A stretch of DNA of 56,739 nucleotides from an uncultured SAR116 cluster alpha proteobacterium (lineage in GTDB: Bacteria; Pseudomonadota; Alphaproteobacteria; Puniceispirillales; GCA-002684695): positions 1 through 56,739 of the forward strand of contig CACBIM010000012.1 in assembly GCA_902539295.1 (NCBI GenBank), given 5' to 3'. Below the pieces are notes generated by a model, which was not told the origin of the DNA, made no database searches, and worked only from the letters and a program-made list of their open reading frames with translations. Of the stretch, positions 27,576 to 37,361 are shown piece by piece. The stretch's first letter is position 1, and each line of letters opens with the position of its first letter. Both the position numbers and the translations under genes were made by a program.

Positions 27576-29222
27576 CTAAAATTTATTTGTGAGAGGGTAC
27601 ATTCTGTCTCTTCCAAATGCTTTTTTTCCAAGTTTTGGTCCAGGTGGCGCTTGAAATCTTTTATACTCAGAAATTCTTAGCAACTTTAGTACTTGACTGA
27701 CAACTTCCCTTTCAAAACCTTTTTGTATTATTTCCTCTTCGCTTTTCATTTCTTCTATATTTAAAGCTAATATTTCATCAAGTATTTTATAATCAGGCAA
27801 ACTGTCACTGTCTTTTTGATTTTCCCTTAATTCGGCTGTAGGTGGCTTAACGATAATATTTGATGGTATTATATCAAGCTTTGGATACTTAGAGGACTGA
27901 GGTTTATTCTTATTTCTCCAATTACAAAGCCCAACAACGTCTGTTTTCCAAACATCTTTCAGAGGTGCAAAACCCCCTGACATATCGCCATATAATGTAG
28001 AATAGCCAACTGCAGATTCAGATTTATTGCTAGTTGAAATTAACATATTTCCAAATTTATTAGATACAGCCATTAAGAGTAATGCCCTCAATCTAGATTG
28101 AATATTTTCCTCAGTAATGTCTCTTTCTAAAGAATTAAAAGTTTTTTTAAGAGTGTTCTCTACAGAATTATAAAGTTCTTCAATGCTTAAAGCTTCTAGT
28201 TTTATATCAAGTCTATCAGAAATATCCTTTGCATCATTTGTTGAATCTTGCGATGTAAATTTTGAGGGCAACATAAAGCATCTTACGTTCTCTGGTCCTA
28301 GTGCGTCAACTGCTACAGCGGATACCAAAGCGGAATCAATTCCCCCAGACAAGCCTAAAATAACATTTTTAAAACTATTTTTGGTAACGTAATCTCTGAG
28401 TGACAGCATGATTGCAGAATATAGTGATTCATAGCCTGTTTGATCTTTAAATATATGCTTAGATGAAATTTTTAAGGAACTTGAATTGTTTTCAATCTCT
28501 ATTACTCCATCAAAAGTTTCAAACATTGGCAATTGGAAAGCTAATTGTCCATCACTATTAACTGCAAAACTTCCTCCATCAAAAATTAATTCGTCCTGAC
28601 CACCAACTAAATTGAGGTAAATTAAAGGTATGTCGTTTTCTACTGCTCTTGAAACGACATTATTAACCCTTTTCTCCATTTTATCGATATTATAAGTTGA
28701 GCCATTAATAGATAAGATAATTTCAGCGCCTGACTCTTTTAAACATTCACAAACTTCAGGATCCCAAATATCTTCACAAATTGGCACACCAAATCTAATT
28801 CCTCTGATTAAAATTGGACCTGGTAAATCACCAGGGACAAATTGACGATTGTCATAAAATTCATGCTCATTAGGAAGTTTAGCTTTGTCTCTGAAACCCA
28901 AAATTTCACCATTGTCTAAAATGAAAACAGAGTTTCTTATTATCCCATTATCGTTTCTAGGGCATCCGACAATAATTGCTGGACCATTTAAAGTTAGTTT
29001 AGCTAATTTGCTAATATGCTTTTCTATAGAAGAAATAAAATCACCCCGAAGCACTAGATCATCAATTGGATAACCAGATAAAAACATCTCGGGTAAAGCA
29101 ATTATATCTATTTTAGATTCACATGCTCTTTTCCAAGCGTCTTCTAATTTTTTAAAGTTACCTTTTACGTCCCCACCAATTGGATTTAATTGAGCTAAAA
29201 GAATTTTTAATTTTTTTTTCAT
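27576..29222 (-). CDS. nadE: Glutamine-dependent NAD+ synthetase
   Basis: This 548-residue two-domain enzyme has an N-terminal nitrilase-type glutaminase (about 1-260) with Glu in ALPEMFLSGYP, Lys in DKAKLPN and catalytic Cys in GVPICEDIWDPE, and a C-terminal synthetase (about 280-548) with the PP-loop LGLSGGIDSALV and SNKSESAVGYSTLYGD. It makes NAD from deamido-NAD, ATP and glutamine. It overlaps the stop of the nicotinate phosphoribosyltransferase by 4 nt (ATGA), forming a Preiss-Handler pair. Confidence 0.96.
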   Translation of the reverse strand: MKKKLKILLAQLNPIGGDVKGNFKKLEDAWKRACESKIDIIALPEMFLSGYPIDDLVLRGDFISSIEKHISKLAKLTLNGPAIIVGCPRNDNGIIRNSVFILDNGEILGFRDKAKLPNEHEFYDNRQFVPGDLPGPILIRGIRFGVPICEDIWDPEVCECLKESGAEIILSINGSTYNIDKMEKRVNNVVSRAVENDIPLIYLNLVGGQDELIFDGGSFAVNSDGQLAFQLPMFETFDGVIEIENNSSSLKISSKHIFKDQTGYESLYSAIMLSLRDYVTKNSFKNVILGLSGGIDSALVSAVAVDALGPENVRCFMLPSKFTSQDSTNDAKDISDRLDIKLEALSIEELYNSVENTLKKTFNSLERDITEENIQSRLRALLLMAVSNKFGNMLISTSNKSESAVGYSTLYGDMSGGFAPLKDVWKTDVVGLCNWRNKNKPQSSKYPKLDIIPSNIIVKPPTAELRENQKDSDSLPDYKILDEILALNIEEMKSEEEIIQKGFEREVVSQVLKLLRISEYKRFQAPPGPKLGKKAFGRDRMYPLTNKF

Positions 29223-30349
29223 TTATTTTGATTTGAACTTTTTTTTGTTTTTTGAAGGAATTCACGCCCAACTTTAACAAGAGGTTTACCATCATATTCG
29301 ATTATATCTGCAGTTGCGTATGTTTCAGACCAGCTATCTGGTAAAAAGGACCCTGTCCCAACCACATTTACAGGTGTTGATGCAAGGGCAAAAACTCTAC
29401 ATTTTTCAGGGTCAAATCCACTTGAGCAAGTGATACCTACTTTCTTGAAACCTTCTTGGTCAAGTTTCTCTCTTAAGTGCCAAACTGATGCCGCTGAAAC
29501 TCCACTTCCTATTAAATATTTTAACTCGTTATCTGTTCTGAAGCCTCTCAAAGCTTCAGGCGCTCTTCTATCAAGAACAGCGTATGACTCAGGAACATCA
29601 AGACCTTCAACGTACCTACCTCCGTGTGTATCTAACCTCAGTGATAACTTACCCGATTTCGCCAATTTTTCGAAAAAATTACATACTTCCAAACCATCAG
29701 TAATCTCTTTACCAAAGTAATCAATCAAAACAGTAAGTGGTTCATAAGGATAAATTTCATGAAACATTTTTGCTGCTTCAATAGTTGAACCAGCGTAACC
29801 TATCAGTGCATGTGGCATAGAGCCAATACCCTTTTTTTTACCAAAATAATGAGAAGTGGCATCTGCTGCACATCCAATAAACCCCTTTGCACCTAACTTT
29901 CTAATAGCCTTTTCAGATCCAACAGATGCGCCATAGGACATAAGATCTGACATTTCTGATCCAGCGCAGTGCCGCGCATCCATTGCTATAAATTTTGTTT
30001 GTTTCATTTCAATACACATATTGTAAGCATTGTATGCTGCTACACATGGCGGACCAAGCTTCTGAAGGAAAATTGTTTCTAAGTCAACAATACACGACAT
30101 TTTACCTGTTACATATAACATAGGTTCACCAGCTCCAACCCAAGAGCCTTCACGAAAATTTTCTCTAATTTCAATTGTTTCATTTCTGTCAGAGATTACT
30201 TTTTGCAACCAGTTTAATGCTAATTTTGGAGCATATGTTACAGGCCTACGCATAAATATTGCATAGGTAACTTTTGCTTCACCTTTTTCCTGAACTATTT
30301 TTCTAGTTCTTATAAAATAACTGTCAGTATATGGGGTATGTTTTTCCAT
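29219..30349 (-). CDS. Nicotinate phosphoribosyltransferase
   Basis: This protein of about 376 residues converts nicotinate and PRPP to nicotinate mononucleotide. I chose the ATG at 30349 since AGGA sits about 7 nt before it; a TTG 6 nt further up is also in frame. Key stretches are TDSYFIRTR, MDARHCAGSEMSD, GFIGCAADATSHYFGKK, IDYFGKEI and VGTGSFLPDSWSETYAT. The type II phosphoribosyltransferase fold is expected. Neighbouring nadE supports a salvage role. Some related proteins are annotated nicotinamide or quinolinate PRTases, so I leave the symbol blank. Confidence 0.88.
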   Translation of the reverse strand: MEKHTPYTDSYFIRTRKIVQEKGEAKVTYAIFMRRPVTYAPKLALNWLQKVISDRNETIEIRENFREGSWVGAGEPMLYVTGKMSCIVDLETIFLQKLGPPCVAAYNAYNMCIEMKQTKFIAMDARHCAGSEMSDLMSYGASVGSEKAIRKLGAKGFIGCAADATSHYFGKKKGIGSMPHALIGYAGSTIEAAKMFHEIYPYEPLTVLIDYFGKEITDGLEVCNFFEKLAKSGKLSLRLDTHGGRYVEGLDVPESYAVLDRRAPEALRGFRTDNELKYLIGSGVSAASVWHLREKLDQEGFKKVGITCSSGFDPEKCRVFALASTPVNVVGTGSFLPDSWSETYATADIIEYDGKPLVKVGREFLQKTKKSSNQNK

Positions 30350-30380
30350 AATCAATTCCTGTAATTCTTAAAATTGATTT

Positions 30381-31745
30381 TTAACTGCCTTTTCCATTAC
30401 GAAATGATTTTATCAAATCGGACACAAGAAAAGCTAATTCTAGAGATTGAGAACCATTTAATCTTGGGTCACAGTGAGTATGGTAACGAGAGCCTAAGTC
30501 ACTCTCTTTAACTTCATTAGCACCACCGAGACACTCTGTAACGTTTGACCCTGTCATCTCAAAATGAACTCCGCCTGGGAGAGTGCCCTCAGACTTATGA
30601 ACAAGAAAAAAGTTATTAACTTCATTTAAAATTTCTGCAACACGTCTTGTTTTATATCCATTTGACGCTTTTATTGTGTTCCCATGCATTGGATCACAAC
30701 ACCAAGTTACATTTTTACCATTAACCTTAATATTTTTAATTAGTTTTGGTAAATGTTCATTTACTTTTTCAGAACCCATTCTACAAATTAAAACTACTTT
30801 TCCGGACTCATTGTTAGGATTAACTTTATCCAAAAGTCTTATCAGGTCATCTTTTTCAAGTGATGGTCCACATTTAATTCCAACAGGATTTTGTATACCA
30901 GATAAATACTCAATATGACCATGATCAAACTGTCGGGTTCTATCACCAACCCACAGCAAATGTGCTGATGTTGCATACCACCCTTTTTCAGCTGTAATTG
31001 TATCTTCTCTAGTGAGAGCTTCTTCATAATTCAATAGAAGTGCCTCATGACTAGTAAAAAAATCAGTTTCCCTCAATTGAGGCACAGAACTGGAAGTTAG
31101 GCCACAGGCTTTCATAAAATTTAAGCTTTCAGAAATCCTATTTGCAATTTCTCTATATTTGTCAGTTTCCGGAGTGTCATTTAAGAAACCCAAAGTCCAT
31201 TCATGTACTTTTTCTAAATTTGCCATACCACCTTGAGCAAACGCTCTGATTAAATTCAAAGTTGCCGCAGATTGTTCGTAACCATCAATTAATCTCTGTG
31301 GATCTGGTTGCCTTGCTGTTTTGTTGAATTCCATGTCATTAATCATATCCCCTCTGTAACTGGGTAATTCAATGCCATCAATAATTTCAACATCAGATGA
31401 TCTGGGTTTTGCAAATTGTCCAGCAATTCTTCCGATTTTAATAATTGGAATAGATGATCCATAGGTTAATATTACAGCCATTTGTAATAAAACTTTAAAA
31501 GTATCTCTAATACCGTTGGCTGAAAATTGACTAAAACTTTCAGCACAATCACCACCCTGCAAAATAAATGCATTACCCTTTTCCGCGAGAGCTAGAGACT
31601 TCTTCAAAGCCTGAACCTCTCCAGCAAAAACCAGAGGCGGTTTAAAAGATAATTTTGCCTCAACTGAATTAACCTTACTCTCATCAGGGTATGTTGGCAT
31701 TTGAACTACTGGGTAATTTCTCCAGCTATTTGGTTTCCATGTCAT
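30381..31745 (-). CDS. 3-deoxy-7-phosphoheptulonate (DAHP) synthase, class II
   Basis: This 454-residue plant/Mycobacterium-type enzyme is the first step of aromatic amino acid synthesis from PEP and erythrose 4-phosphate. It opens with WKPNSWRNYPVVQMPTYPD and has LQGGDCAESF (metal Cys and PEP site), GRIAGQFAKPRS, HLLWVGDRTRQFD, GIKCGPS and WCCDPMHGNT. This is unrelated in sequence to E. coli AroF/G/H. Feedback behaviour cannot be read. Confidence 0.94.
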   Translation of the reverse strand: MTWKPNSWRNYPVVQMPTYPDESKVNSVEAKLSFKPPLVFAGEVQALKKSLALAEKGNAFILQGGDCAESFSQFSANGIRDTFKVLLQMAVILTYGSSIPIIKIGRIAGQFAKPRSSDVEIIDGIELPSYRGDMINDMEFNKTARQPDPQRLIDGYEQSAATLNLIRAFAQGGMANLEKVHEWTLGFLNDTPETDKYREIANRISESLNFMKACGLTSSSVPQLRETDFFTSHEALLLNYEEALTREDTITAEKGWYATSAHLLWVGDRTRQFDHGHIEYLSGIQNPVGIKCGPSLEKDDLIRLLDKVNPNNESGKVVLICRMGSEKVNEHLPKLIKNIKVNGKNVTWCCDPMHGNTIKASNGYKTRRVAEILNEVNNFFLVHKSEGTLPGGVHFEMTGSNVTECLGGANEVKESDLGSRYHTHCDPRLNGSQSLELAFLVSDLIKSFRNGKGS

Positions 31746-31817
31746 AGCAATTATTCAAATCAATTTTTTAAATAGGGTCTTATCATAAATAAGTGAAATA
31801 AAAAAGCTTAGGTTTGA

Positions 31818-33176
31818 TTAATCTCTTTGTGACCGCATAGTTACAAACTCTTCTGCTGCAGAAGGATGAATTCCAACTGTTAAGTCAAAATCACTTTTCT
31901 TTAATTTTGCTTTAACTGCAATTGCAATACTTTGCATAATTTCAGGTGCATCAGATCCTATCATATGAGCTCCAATTACTACATTATCCTCTTTACGAAC
32001 AATCAGTTTAATGAAAGATCTCTCTGTATTGCCTGAAATAGTATTTTTAAGAGGTTTAAAATTACTTGTATATATTTCACAATTTATTCCTTGATTAACA
32101 GCTTCTTCTTCTGTTAAGCCCACAGACGAAATTGGTGGCTGTGAGAATACTGCACAAGGCACATTATCATACTCAAAAAATCTTTTTTTATTTCCAAATT
32201 CTCTATCAGCAAATGCATGGCCTTCACCTAAAGCAACTGGAGTCAAATTTATCCTATCTGTAACATCACCAATGGCAAAAACAGTTTCAATATTTGTTCT
32301 TGAATTTTCATTTACTAAAATTGATCTATCATGAGAAATTTCTACACCAATATTTTCTAGTTTTAAATTATCAGTATTTGCTTTTCTTCCAGTAGCAACT
32401 AAAAGCTCGTCCGAGGATAAAATTCTTCCATCATCTAGTTCGATTTCTAATTTTGAATTTTTAGAAACTTTTTTTATTTTTGTTTTTGGATAAATTTTAA
32501 CTCCCTTATTCAATAATTCTTTTTCAAGACATCCTCTTATTTCATTATCAAACCCCCTAAGAGGCAAATCAGATCTGTATATAAGGTTAACATTTGATCC
32601 AAATCCCCTGAAAATAAATGCAAACTCAATAGCAATATAACCACTTCCAAGTATTGAAATATTTTTTGGTAATTTAGGCAACTTCAGAGCCTCATTTGAA
32701 GTAATAGCATGCTCTTTAACACCACTTATATCAGGGGTCCAAGGGTGTCCCCCCGTTGCTATCAATATTTTTTTTCCTTCAATAACATTGTCATTAACTT
32801 TAACCCTTGTTGGGCTAATAAAATTTGCAACTCCTTTAATAATTGTACAGCCTGAGTTTTTAAGAATATTGTCATATATTCCAGCAAGCCTATCTAGTTC
32901 CTCTTTTAGAGATTTATTAAGTAAGTCCCAGTCATGAGAACATTCATCTATTTTCCAACCATATTTTTTTGCATCAGACATTTGTTTGTTAAATTCAGAT
33001 GCATAAACCATCAGTTTTTTTGGTATACAACCTCTCAGAACACAAGTCCCTCCGGGCCTATCTTCTTCAATTACAGCAACTTTTGCTCCATAAGAGGCAG
33101 AAATTCTAGCAGCTCTTACTCCACCAGATCCAGCACCAATTACAACAAGGTCATATATTTTATTTGAATTATTCAT
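31818..33176 (-). CDS. gor: Glutathione-disulfide reductase
   Basis: This 452-residue FAD/NADPH oxidoreductase reduces oxidised glutathione. I chose ATG 33176 because the FAD motif DLVVIGAGSGG follows within ten residues; the frame stays open 39 nt upstream. The redox disulfide is C45VLRGC50 followed by IPKK, typical of glutathione reductases, and the C-terminal His-Glu pair is in GIHPSAAEEF. NADPH binding is suggested by GSGYIAIEFA and following basic residues. It partners the glutaredoxin/bolA system functionally. Confidence 0.93.
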   Translation of the reverse strand: MNNSNKIYDLVVIGAGSGGVRAARISASYGAKVAVIEEDRPGGTCVLRGCIPKKLMVYASEFNKQMSDAKKYGWKIDECSHDWDLLNKSLKEELDRLAGIYDNILKNSGCTIIKGVANFISPTRVKVNDNVIEGKKILIATGGHPWTPDISGVKEHAITSNEALKLPKLPKNISILGSGYIAIEFAFIFRGFGSNVNLIYRSDLPLRGFDNEIRGCLEKELLNKGVKIYPKTKIKKVSKNSKLEIELDDGRILSSDELLVATGRKANTDNLKLENIGVEISHDRSILVNENSRTNIETVFAIGDVTDRINLTPVALGEGHAFADREFGNKKRFFEYDNVPCAVFSQPPISSVGLTEEEAVNQGINCEIYTSNFKPLKNTISGNTERSFIKLIVRKEDNVVIGAHMIGSDAPEIMQSIAIAVKAKLKKSDFDLTVGIHPSAAEEFVTMRSQRD

Positions 33177-33267
33177 AAAAAAGTAAAGTTTTTGGAATAA
33201 AGTATATATAAACAAAAATAAACTATATATAATTTATTTTATATAAACAAAACTTGAAAGTTTAATT

Positions 33268-33729
33268 ATGCCAGAAAATTTAAATGATTTAAAAAACCTT
33301 GGCAAGGAAAGCAAAATACCTCAAAAGCCAGACATTAGTTTTCTGGAAAAAGTAAATAACCCAAAACCCAATGTTACTTACTCTGTTAGATTTACATGTC
33401 CGGAGTTTACTTCTATATGCCCAGTTACAAGCCAACCTGATTTTGGATATTTAATAATTGACTATGTGCCTAAAGATTTCCTTGTTGAGTCAAAATCATT
33501 GAAGTTATACCTACTGGGATATAGAAATCATGGTGCTTTTCATGAAGACTGTTCAATATCTATTGCACAAGATATTATTCAAACTATCAAACCTACTTGG
33601 TTAAGAATTGGAGCATATTGGTACCCTAGAGGTGGCATTCCAATTGACGTTTTTTGGCAAACAGGAAATCCTCCCAAAGGGTTATTTTTACCTGAACAAA
33701 ACTTTCCACTGTACAATGGAAGAGGCTAG
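33268..33729 (+). CDS. queF: NADPH-dependent 7-cyano-7-deazaguanine reductase QueF
   Basis: This 153-residue T-fold enzyme reduces preQ0 to preQ1 in queuosine synthesis. The catalytic nucleophile is Cys51 in [10 protein letters not shown] with Asp58, and the QueF motif ESKSLKLYL is at about 74-82, then [11 protein letters not shown]. Its length is that of the unimodular subfamily. It is divergent from gor and converges on the methyltransferase, with which its stop overlaps by 4 nt. Confidence 0.95.
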   Translation: MPENLNDLKNLGKESKIPQKPDISFLEKVNNPKPNVTYSVRFTCPEFTSICPVTSQPDFGYLIIDYVPKDFLVESKSLKLYLLGYRNHGAFHEDCSISIAQDIIQTIKPTWLRIGAYWYPRGGIPIDVFWQTGNPPKGLFLPEQNFPLYNGRG

Positions 33730-34250
33730 CTAATCCTTTTAGCAAACAACCTTTGAACAATTGATTTTTTTGAATTTTCTATTTTTATTCCTTCAAAAAA
33801 TTCTATTGTATCAAAATTATCTGGTTTAAATAATAGTAATTCATTTTTCTTTAATAAATAATTTGGATTTGAAGGTCTGCCATACTTTTCATTTCCTATC
33901 GCAAATGTTTCATAGATTATATATCCATTGAGATCAACTAGACTGAAGATAGCATTTAACTTTTCTCTGAAAAGATAATTAGTTACTAATACTACGTTGA
34001 ATTTTTTATCTGAAAAAGACCATTTTTGTTGATTTTCCAAATCTTGGCATATTGTTTTAATATTCATATTGTTTTTTAAATTGTTTAAAAACTCATTGTT
34101 TTTATCAACTGAATATATAAAAAATTTTTTAGAAAACTCTATTGAATGTCTACCTCTACCACAAGCTATATCAATTAGTGTTCCTCCTGGCTCAATCCTA
34201 GCTATCATTTCACTCACCCATTTTGATGGAGGGCTTATAATATTATTCAT
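33726..34250 (-). CDS. Class I SAM-dependent methyltransferase, small
   Basis: This 174-residue protein has a SAM-binding motif [19 protein letters not shown] (about 22-39), then VDKNNEF and a motif-IV-like VVLVTNYLF. It resembles the TehB/UbiE-like small methyltransferases. Its substrate is unknown. It overlaps the upstream YaiI-like gene by 8 nt, implying co-translation, and its 3' end overlaps queF on the other strand. Confidence 0.78.
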   Translation of the reverse strand: MNNIISPPSKWVSEMIARIEPGGTLIDIACGRGRHSIEFSKKFFIYSVDKNNEFLNNLKNNMNIKTICQDLENQQKWSFSDKKFNVVLVTNYLFREKLNAIFSLVDLNGYIIYETFAIGNEKYGRPSNPNYLLKKNELLLFKPDNFDTIEFFEGIKIENSKKSIVQRLFAKRIS

Positions 34251-34698
34251 TTTTATGGTGCCCTCTTATAAGGATCTCTAGATTGTTTAAAAAATTAGAT
34301 TTATATTTTTTTAAAAAGGGCTTGCTTTTAGACAAATGGAAGGGGTCAGATGATCTAATTTCAGTCATTAGGTTTCTTTTTGAAACTTCATTTGCAATAT
34401 TCGTTTTATTAAGTATTTCACCACTGTACTTTAATACTGAGGCAAATTTTTTAATGCATTCATGTGCTAAAAGTATGTCATTTGTAACTACAATATCTTT
34501 TTCAGATAATAAATCTAAAATATATTCATCCGCTTCATTAAATCCCTGACCAACATATACATTCTTGATTAAAGGGTGCTTGTAAGGTTTAATCCCTCCG
34601 TTAGAAACAACAACTACATTCAAATTATTTCTTATTGCAACTTTGTATACTTCATCCTTGACAGGACAGGCATCGGCATCAATTAATATTTTAAACAT
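34243..34698 (-). CDS. UPF0178 (YaiI/YqxD) family protein
   Basis: This 151-residue conserved protein of the PIN-like/UPF0178 family has the family start IDADACPVKDEVYK, a central VVTNDILLAHEC and a C-terminal RSSDPFHLSKSKPFL. A nuclease-like fold is proposed for the family, but no function is established. It is coupled to the downstream small methyltransferase by an 8-nt overlap. Confidence 0.9.
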   Translation of the reverse strand: MFKILIDADACPVKDEVYKVAIRNNLNVVVVSNGGIKPYKHPLIKNVYVGQGFNEADEYILDLLSEKDIVVTNDILLAHECIKKFASVLKYSGEILNKTNIANEVSKRNLMTEIRSSDPFHLSKSKPFLKKYKSNFLNNLEILIRGHHKNE

Positions 34699-34753
34699 TA
34701 CTCAAATTCAAAAATTATATATAAATATAAACAAACCATAAAAGCTTAATTGT

Positions 34754-35629
34754 ATGAATGCAAAAGACTTATTCATTGCGTTGTTTGTTCCTTTATCATG
34801 GGGACTGGGTTTTGTTGCGGCTAAAGCGGGCTTGGGCCACTTTCCTCCACTTCTACTTATGAGTTTAAGATTTTTCATTTCGTCAATTTTAATTGTATGG
34901 TTTTTGCCCATCCCTAAAGAGTATTTATTAAAAATTTTTTATATTTCCTTAGTATCTGCAACACTTCAATATGGGTTAACATTTTCAGGTTTGAAAATTT
35001 TAGACACCTCAACTGCGGCACTTTTGGTTCAAACCGAAGTTGTTTTTGGTATAATAACAGCTGCAATTTTTTTAAAAGAAATACCTACAAAGAAACAATT
35101 ATTAGGTATAGTGATCGCTTGTAGTGGAACTATTATACTACTTGGAACTCCTTCAGTTGAAGGAAAAGCTTTAGGAGCTTCATTAGTCTTATCAGGAGCA
35201 TTCTGCTGGTCATTAGGTCAGGTTATGGTTAGAGGACTTAATGGCAAGGTTGGCGGATTTACTCTAATTTGTTGGATTGGAATTTTTTCTAGTCCTCAAA
35301 TGTTTATTATGTCACTACTTATTGATGGCAACCCTATACCTATTATTATTTCGGCTAGTATCATTAATTGGCTTACAATTTTATATTTGGGAATAGTAAT
35401 GACAATTTTAGGCTATGGAGCATGGTTTTACATTATTTCAAAACACGCGATGCCAGTTGCCATGCCTTTTTTATTACTCATACCTGTAAGCGCAATTATT
35501 GGTGCAATGATTTTTTTTGGAGAAGTCCCACCCTTAGAAGTTATGTTTGGTGGATTTATTATAATTTTAGGGATAGGTTTAATTATAATTGAACCAAAAC
35601 ATTTTTCCAAAAAAAATAATGTTGGATAA
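34754..35629 (+). CDS. EamA-family (DMT superfamily) exporter 1
   Basis: This 291-residue membrane protein has ten predicted helices in two EamA halves (about 5-135 and 148-280). The N-terminal PLSWGLGFVAAKAG and the repeat-2 motif CWSLGQVMVRG are typical of RhaT/YdcZ-like amino acid or metabolite exporters. The substrate is unknown. It overlaps the next gene by 11 nt, so the two are probably co-expressed. Confidence 0.85.
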   Translation: MNAKDLFIALFVPLSWGLGFVAAKAGLGHFPPLLLMSLRFFISSILIVWFLPIPKEYLLKIFYISLVSATLQYGLTFSGLKILDTSTAALLVQTEVVFGIITAAIFLKEIPTKKQLLGIVIACSGTIILLGTPSVEGKALGASLVLSGAFCWSLGQVMVRGLNGKVGGFTLICWIGIFSSPQMFIMSLLIDGNPIPIIISASIINWLTILYLGIVMTILGYGAWFYIISKHAMPVAMPFLLLIPVSAIIGAMIFFGEVPPLEVMFGGFIIILGIGLIIIEPKHFSKKNNVG

Positions 35630-36323
35630 ATTACAAGAGTATTTTGAAACACCAATAGAGATAGTTTTTTCAAAAAAAAGAAAAACTATTTCAATACAAG
35701 TAAAACCAGACAGTATAAGAGTTTTATCAACTTACTGGATTTCAAAAAATTCAGTAAGGGAATTTATTCTAAAAAATGAAAACTGGATTAGGAAAAAATT
35801 AGCTGATCAAAAGTTAAGAGTTAAGCCAGTTACTAATTTAGTGAATAATGAGAAATTAACTTTATGTGGAAAGAATTATACATTGAAAGTTAATTCAGAA
35901 CCAATTAAAGAACCTGAAATAAGAAGTGAAGCTATAATTATTAGCAACAATTTTAAAACTAGAAAAGCATTTGGTAGTATTGAAAGCCAAATTCTAAAGC
36001 TGTTAAAAGATTTTTCTTTTAGAATTTTGCAAAAAAAAACATTCGAATTTTCTCAAATTATGAATGTCAGATATAATTCAGTAAAAATTAAGAATTATAA
36101 ATCTCGTTGGGGCAGTTGTTCATCCAAAGGGGATATATCCTTTAATTGGAAAATTATTTTTGCACCAGAAAACATTATTGAATACTTAGTGGTTCATGAA
36201 TTAAGCCATTTAATTCATTTTAACCATTCAAAATTATTTTGGAATAAAGTTAAAGAGTTTCAATATAATTATAAAGAAAATAGAAAATGGCTTAAAGAAA
36301 ATGGTTATAAGTTAGATTTATAA
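35619..36323 (+). CDS. YgjP-like (DUF45/M48) metallopeptidase-domain protein
   Basis: This protein of about 234 residues has a C-terminal zinc-peptidase motif VVHELSHLIHFNHSKLFW (HExxH plus downstream His) preceded by the family segment SRWGSCSSKGDISFNW. An N-terminal RKTISIQVKPDSIRVL strand region is typical of YgjP. I chose ATG 35619 inside the end of the EamA gene; an earlier in-frame start at 35589 lies deep within that gene. The function of the family is not settled; some members pair with restriction systems, which are absent here. Confidence 0.88.
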   Translation: MLDKLQEYFETPIEIVFSKKRKTISIQVKPDSIRVLSTYWISKNSVREFILKNENWIRKKLADQKLRVKPVTNLVNNEKLTLCGKNYTLKVNSEPIKEPEIRSEAIIISNNFKTRKAFGSIESQILKLLKDFSFRILQKKTFEFSQIMNVRYNSVKIKNYKSRWGSCSSKGDISFNWKIIFAPENIIEYLVVHELSHLIHFNHSKLFWNKVKEFQYNYKENRKWLKENGYKLDL

Positions 36324-36348
36324 AAAAAACGCCCGCAAAAGCGGGCGT
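36322..36348 (-). terminator. Rho-independent terminator of proteorhodopsin
   Basis: ACGCCCGC-AAAA-GCGGGCGT (36329-36348) is a perfect 8-bp GC-rich stem with a 4-nt loop. On the minus strand it is followed by eight U residues (plus-strand A run 36322-36329), the canonical intrinsic terminator, 27 nt after the proteorhodopsin stop. It overlaps the end of the convergent metallopeptidase gene and, being GC-rich, may also stop transcription from that side. Confidence 0.95.
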
Positions 36349-36374
36349 CATTAATTTATGTTTTGACTAAATAA

Positions 36375-37148
36375 TTAAGCAGTCTTTTCAGATGATGATG
36401 TAGCAGCTGCCCAAATCATTAAACCAAAAGCTATCTTATTTACAAAATCAGCAATATTGTAAATTGCGTTAAGTGATGCAGCATCAACTTGGTTTCCTGC
36501 ATAACCAAAAACGTAACCTAATGGGTAAATTGCCCAACCAACTAAAACAATAAGTCTCATTGTTCTAAAAGCTGATTGTACTCCTTCAGGTGCACTTGAT
36601 AGATTTTCCTGAGCATCCCCAGCAAAAATTGCATAAAGAATATAAATCCATCCTAGCATACCAACGATGAAGGCGAGCCAAACATTCACATATCCAACTT
36701 CACCTACATAACCTGCAATAAGCATTACAAGTGAAGCAACTAATAAATTCCAGAATACTCTACCAGCAACAGCTCCAACAGCTGCAAGTATCAAATAGAA
36801 TTCTACAATTTGAAGTGGAACAGTTAAAATCCAGTCAATATATCTATACACTGTTGGTGTATCAGCTGTTTCAATCCATACTGCTCTCATATAAAAATAG
36901 TGAACAGCAGCAATCATTGTAACAAGACCAGCAACAACTAAGGATGTTCTCCATTTTGCATCAACTTTCATTGATTCCATAAAAAAGAAAACAGTAGCAG
37001 CTACCATTCCAATTGAAATAATCCAAAAACTCATTCCAACAAAATCATTAGCCTCAAGATTACCAGATGCAAAAGCTGCAAAAGGAATTAAACTAACAAT
37101 ACCAGCAGGAATAAGAAATTTTGCTAATTTAGAAATAACATTAATCAT
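36375..37148 (-). CDS. Proteorhodopsin, blue-absorbing type
   Basis: This 257-residue retinal protein acts as a light-driven proton pump. A cleavable-looking signal (about 1-28) is followed by seven helices. Proton acceptor Asp105, Thr109 and donor Glu116 lie in RYIDWILTVPLQIVEF, giving the DTE pump signature. His83 is in AAVHYFYMR and the retinal Schiff-base Lys238 is in DFVNKIAFG. Residue 113 is Gln, the equivalent of Q105 in eBAC31A08, the blue tuning residue. It is a monocistronic gene with its own promoter and terminator. No carotenoid or blh retinal-synthesis genes are in the window. Confidence 0.97.
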   Translation of the reverse strand: MINVISKLAKFLIPAGIVSLIPFAAFASGNLEANDFVGMSFWIISIGMVAATVFFFMESMKVDAKWRTSLVVAGLVTMIAAVHYFYMRAVWIETADTPTVYRYIDWILTVPLQIVEFYLILAAVGAVAGRVFWNLLVASLVMLIAGYVGEVGYVNVWLAFIVGMLGWIYILYAIFAGDAQENLSSAPEGVQSAFRTMRLIVLVGWAIYPLGYVFGYAGNQVDAASLNAIYNIADFVNKIAFGLMIWAAATSSSEKTA

Positions 37149-37178
37149 TATTTAAAACTCCCGATTTGTCTAATCAGT

Positions 37179-37206
37179 ACTATATTATTCCTGATTAAAA
37201 ATTCAA
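37179..37206 (-). promoter_or_regulatory. Candidate proteorhodopsin promoter
   Basis: On the minus strand TTGAAT (37201-37206) is separated by 16 nt from TATAGT (37179-37184), about 30 nt before the start codon. A GGGAG ribosome site (37158-37162) lies 9 nt ahead of the ATG. An overlapping alternative uses TTGTAT and TAATAT. The match is fair for a sigma-70 promoter in AT-rich DNA. Confidence 0.4.
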
Positions 37207-37361
37207 TACAAAATTAATTTTATAAATCTAATGCTTTTTATAACAAAAAAAGTATAATTATCAATAGATTTTAAATATTTATTAGTAACAATTATAAAAA
37301 TTGCATAACTTATTTAAAATATTAAATTAGATATGCAGTTATTTCATCTCAGGGGTTGGAT

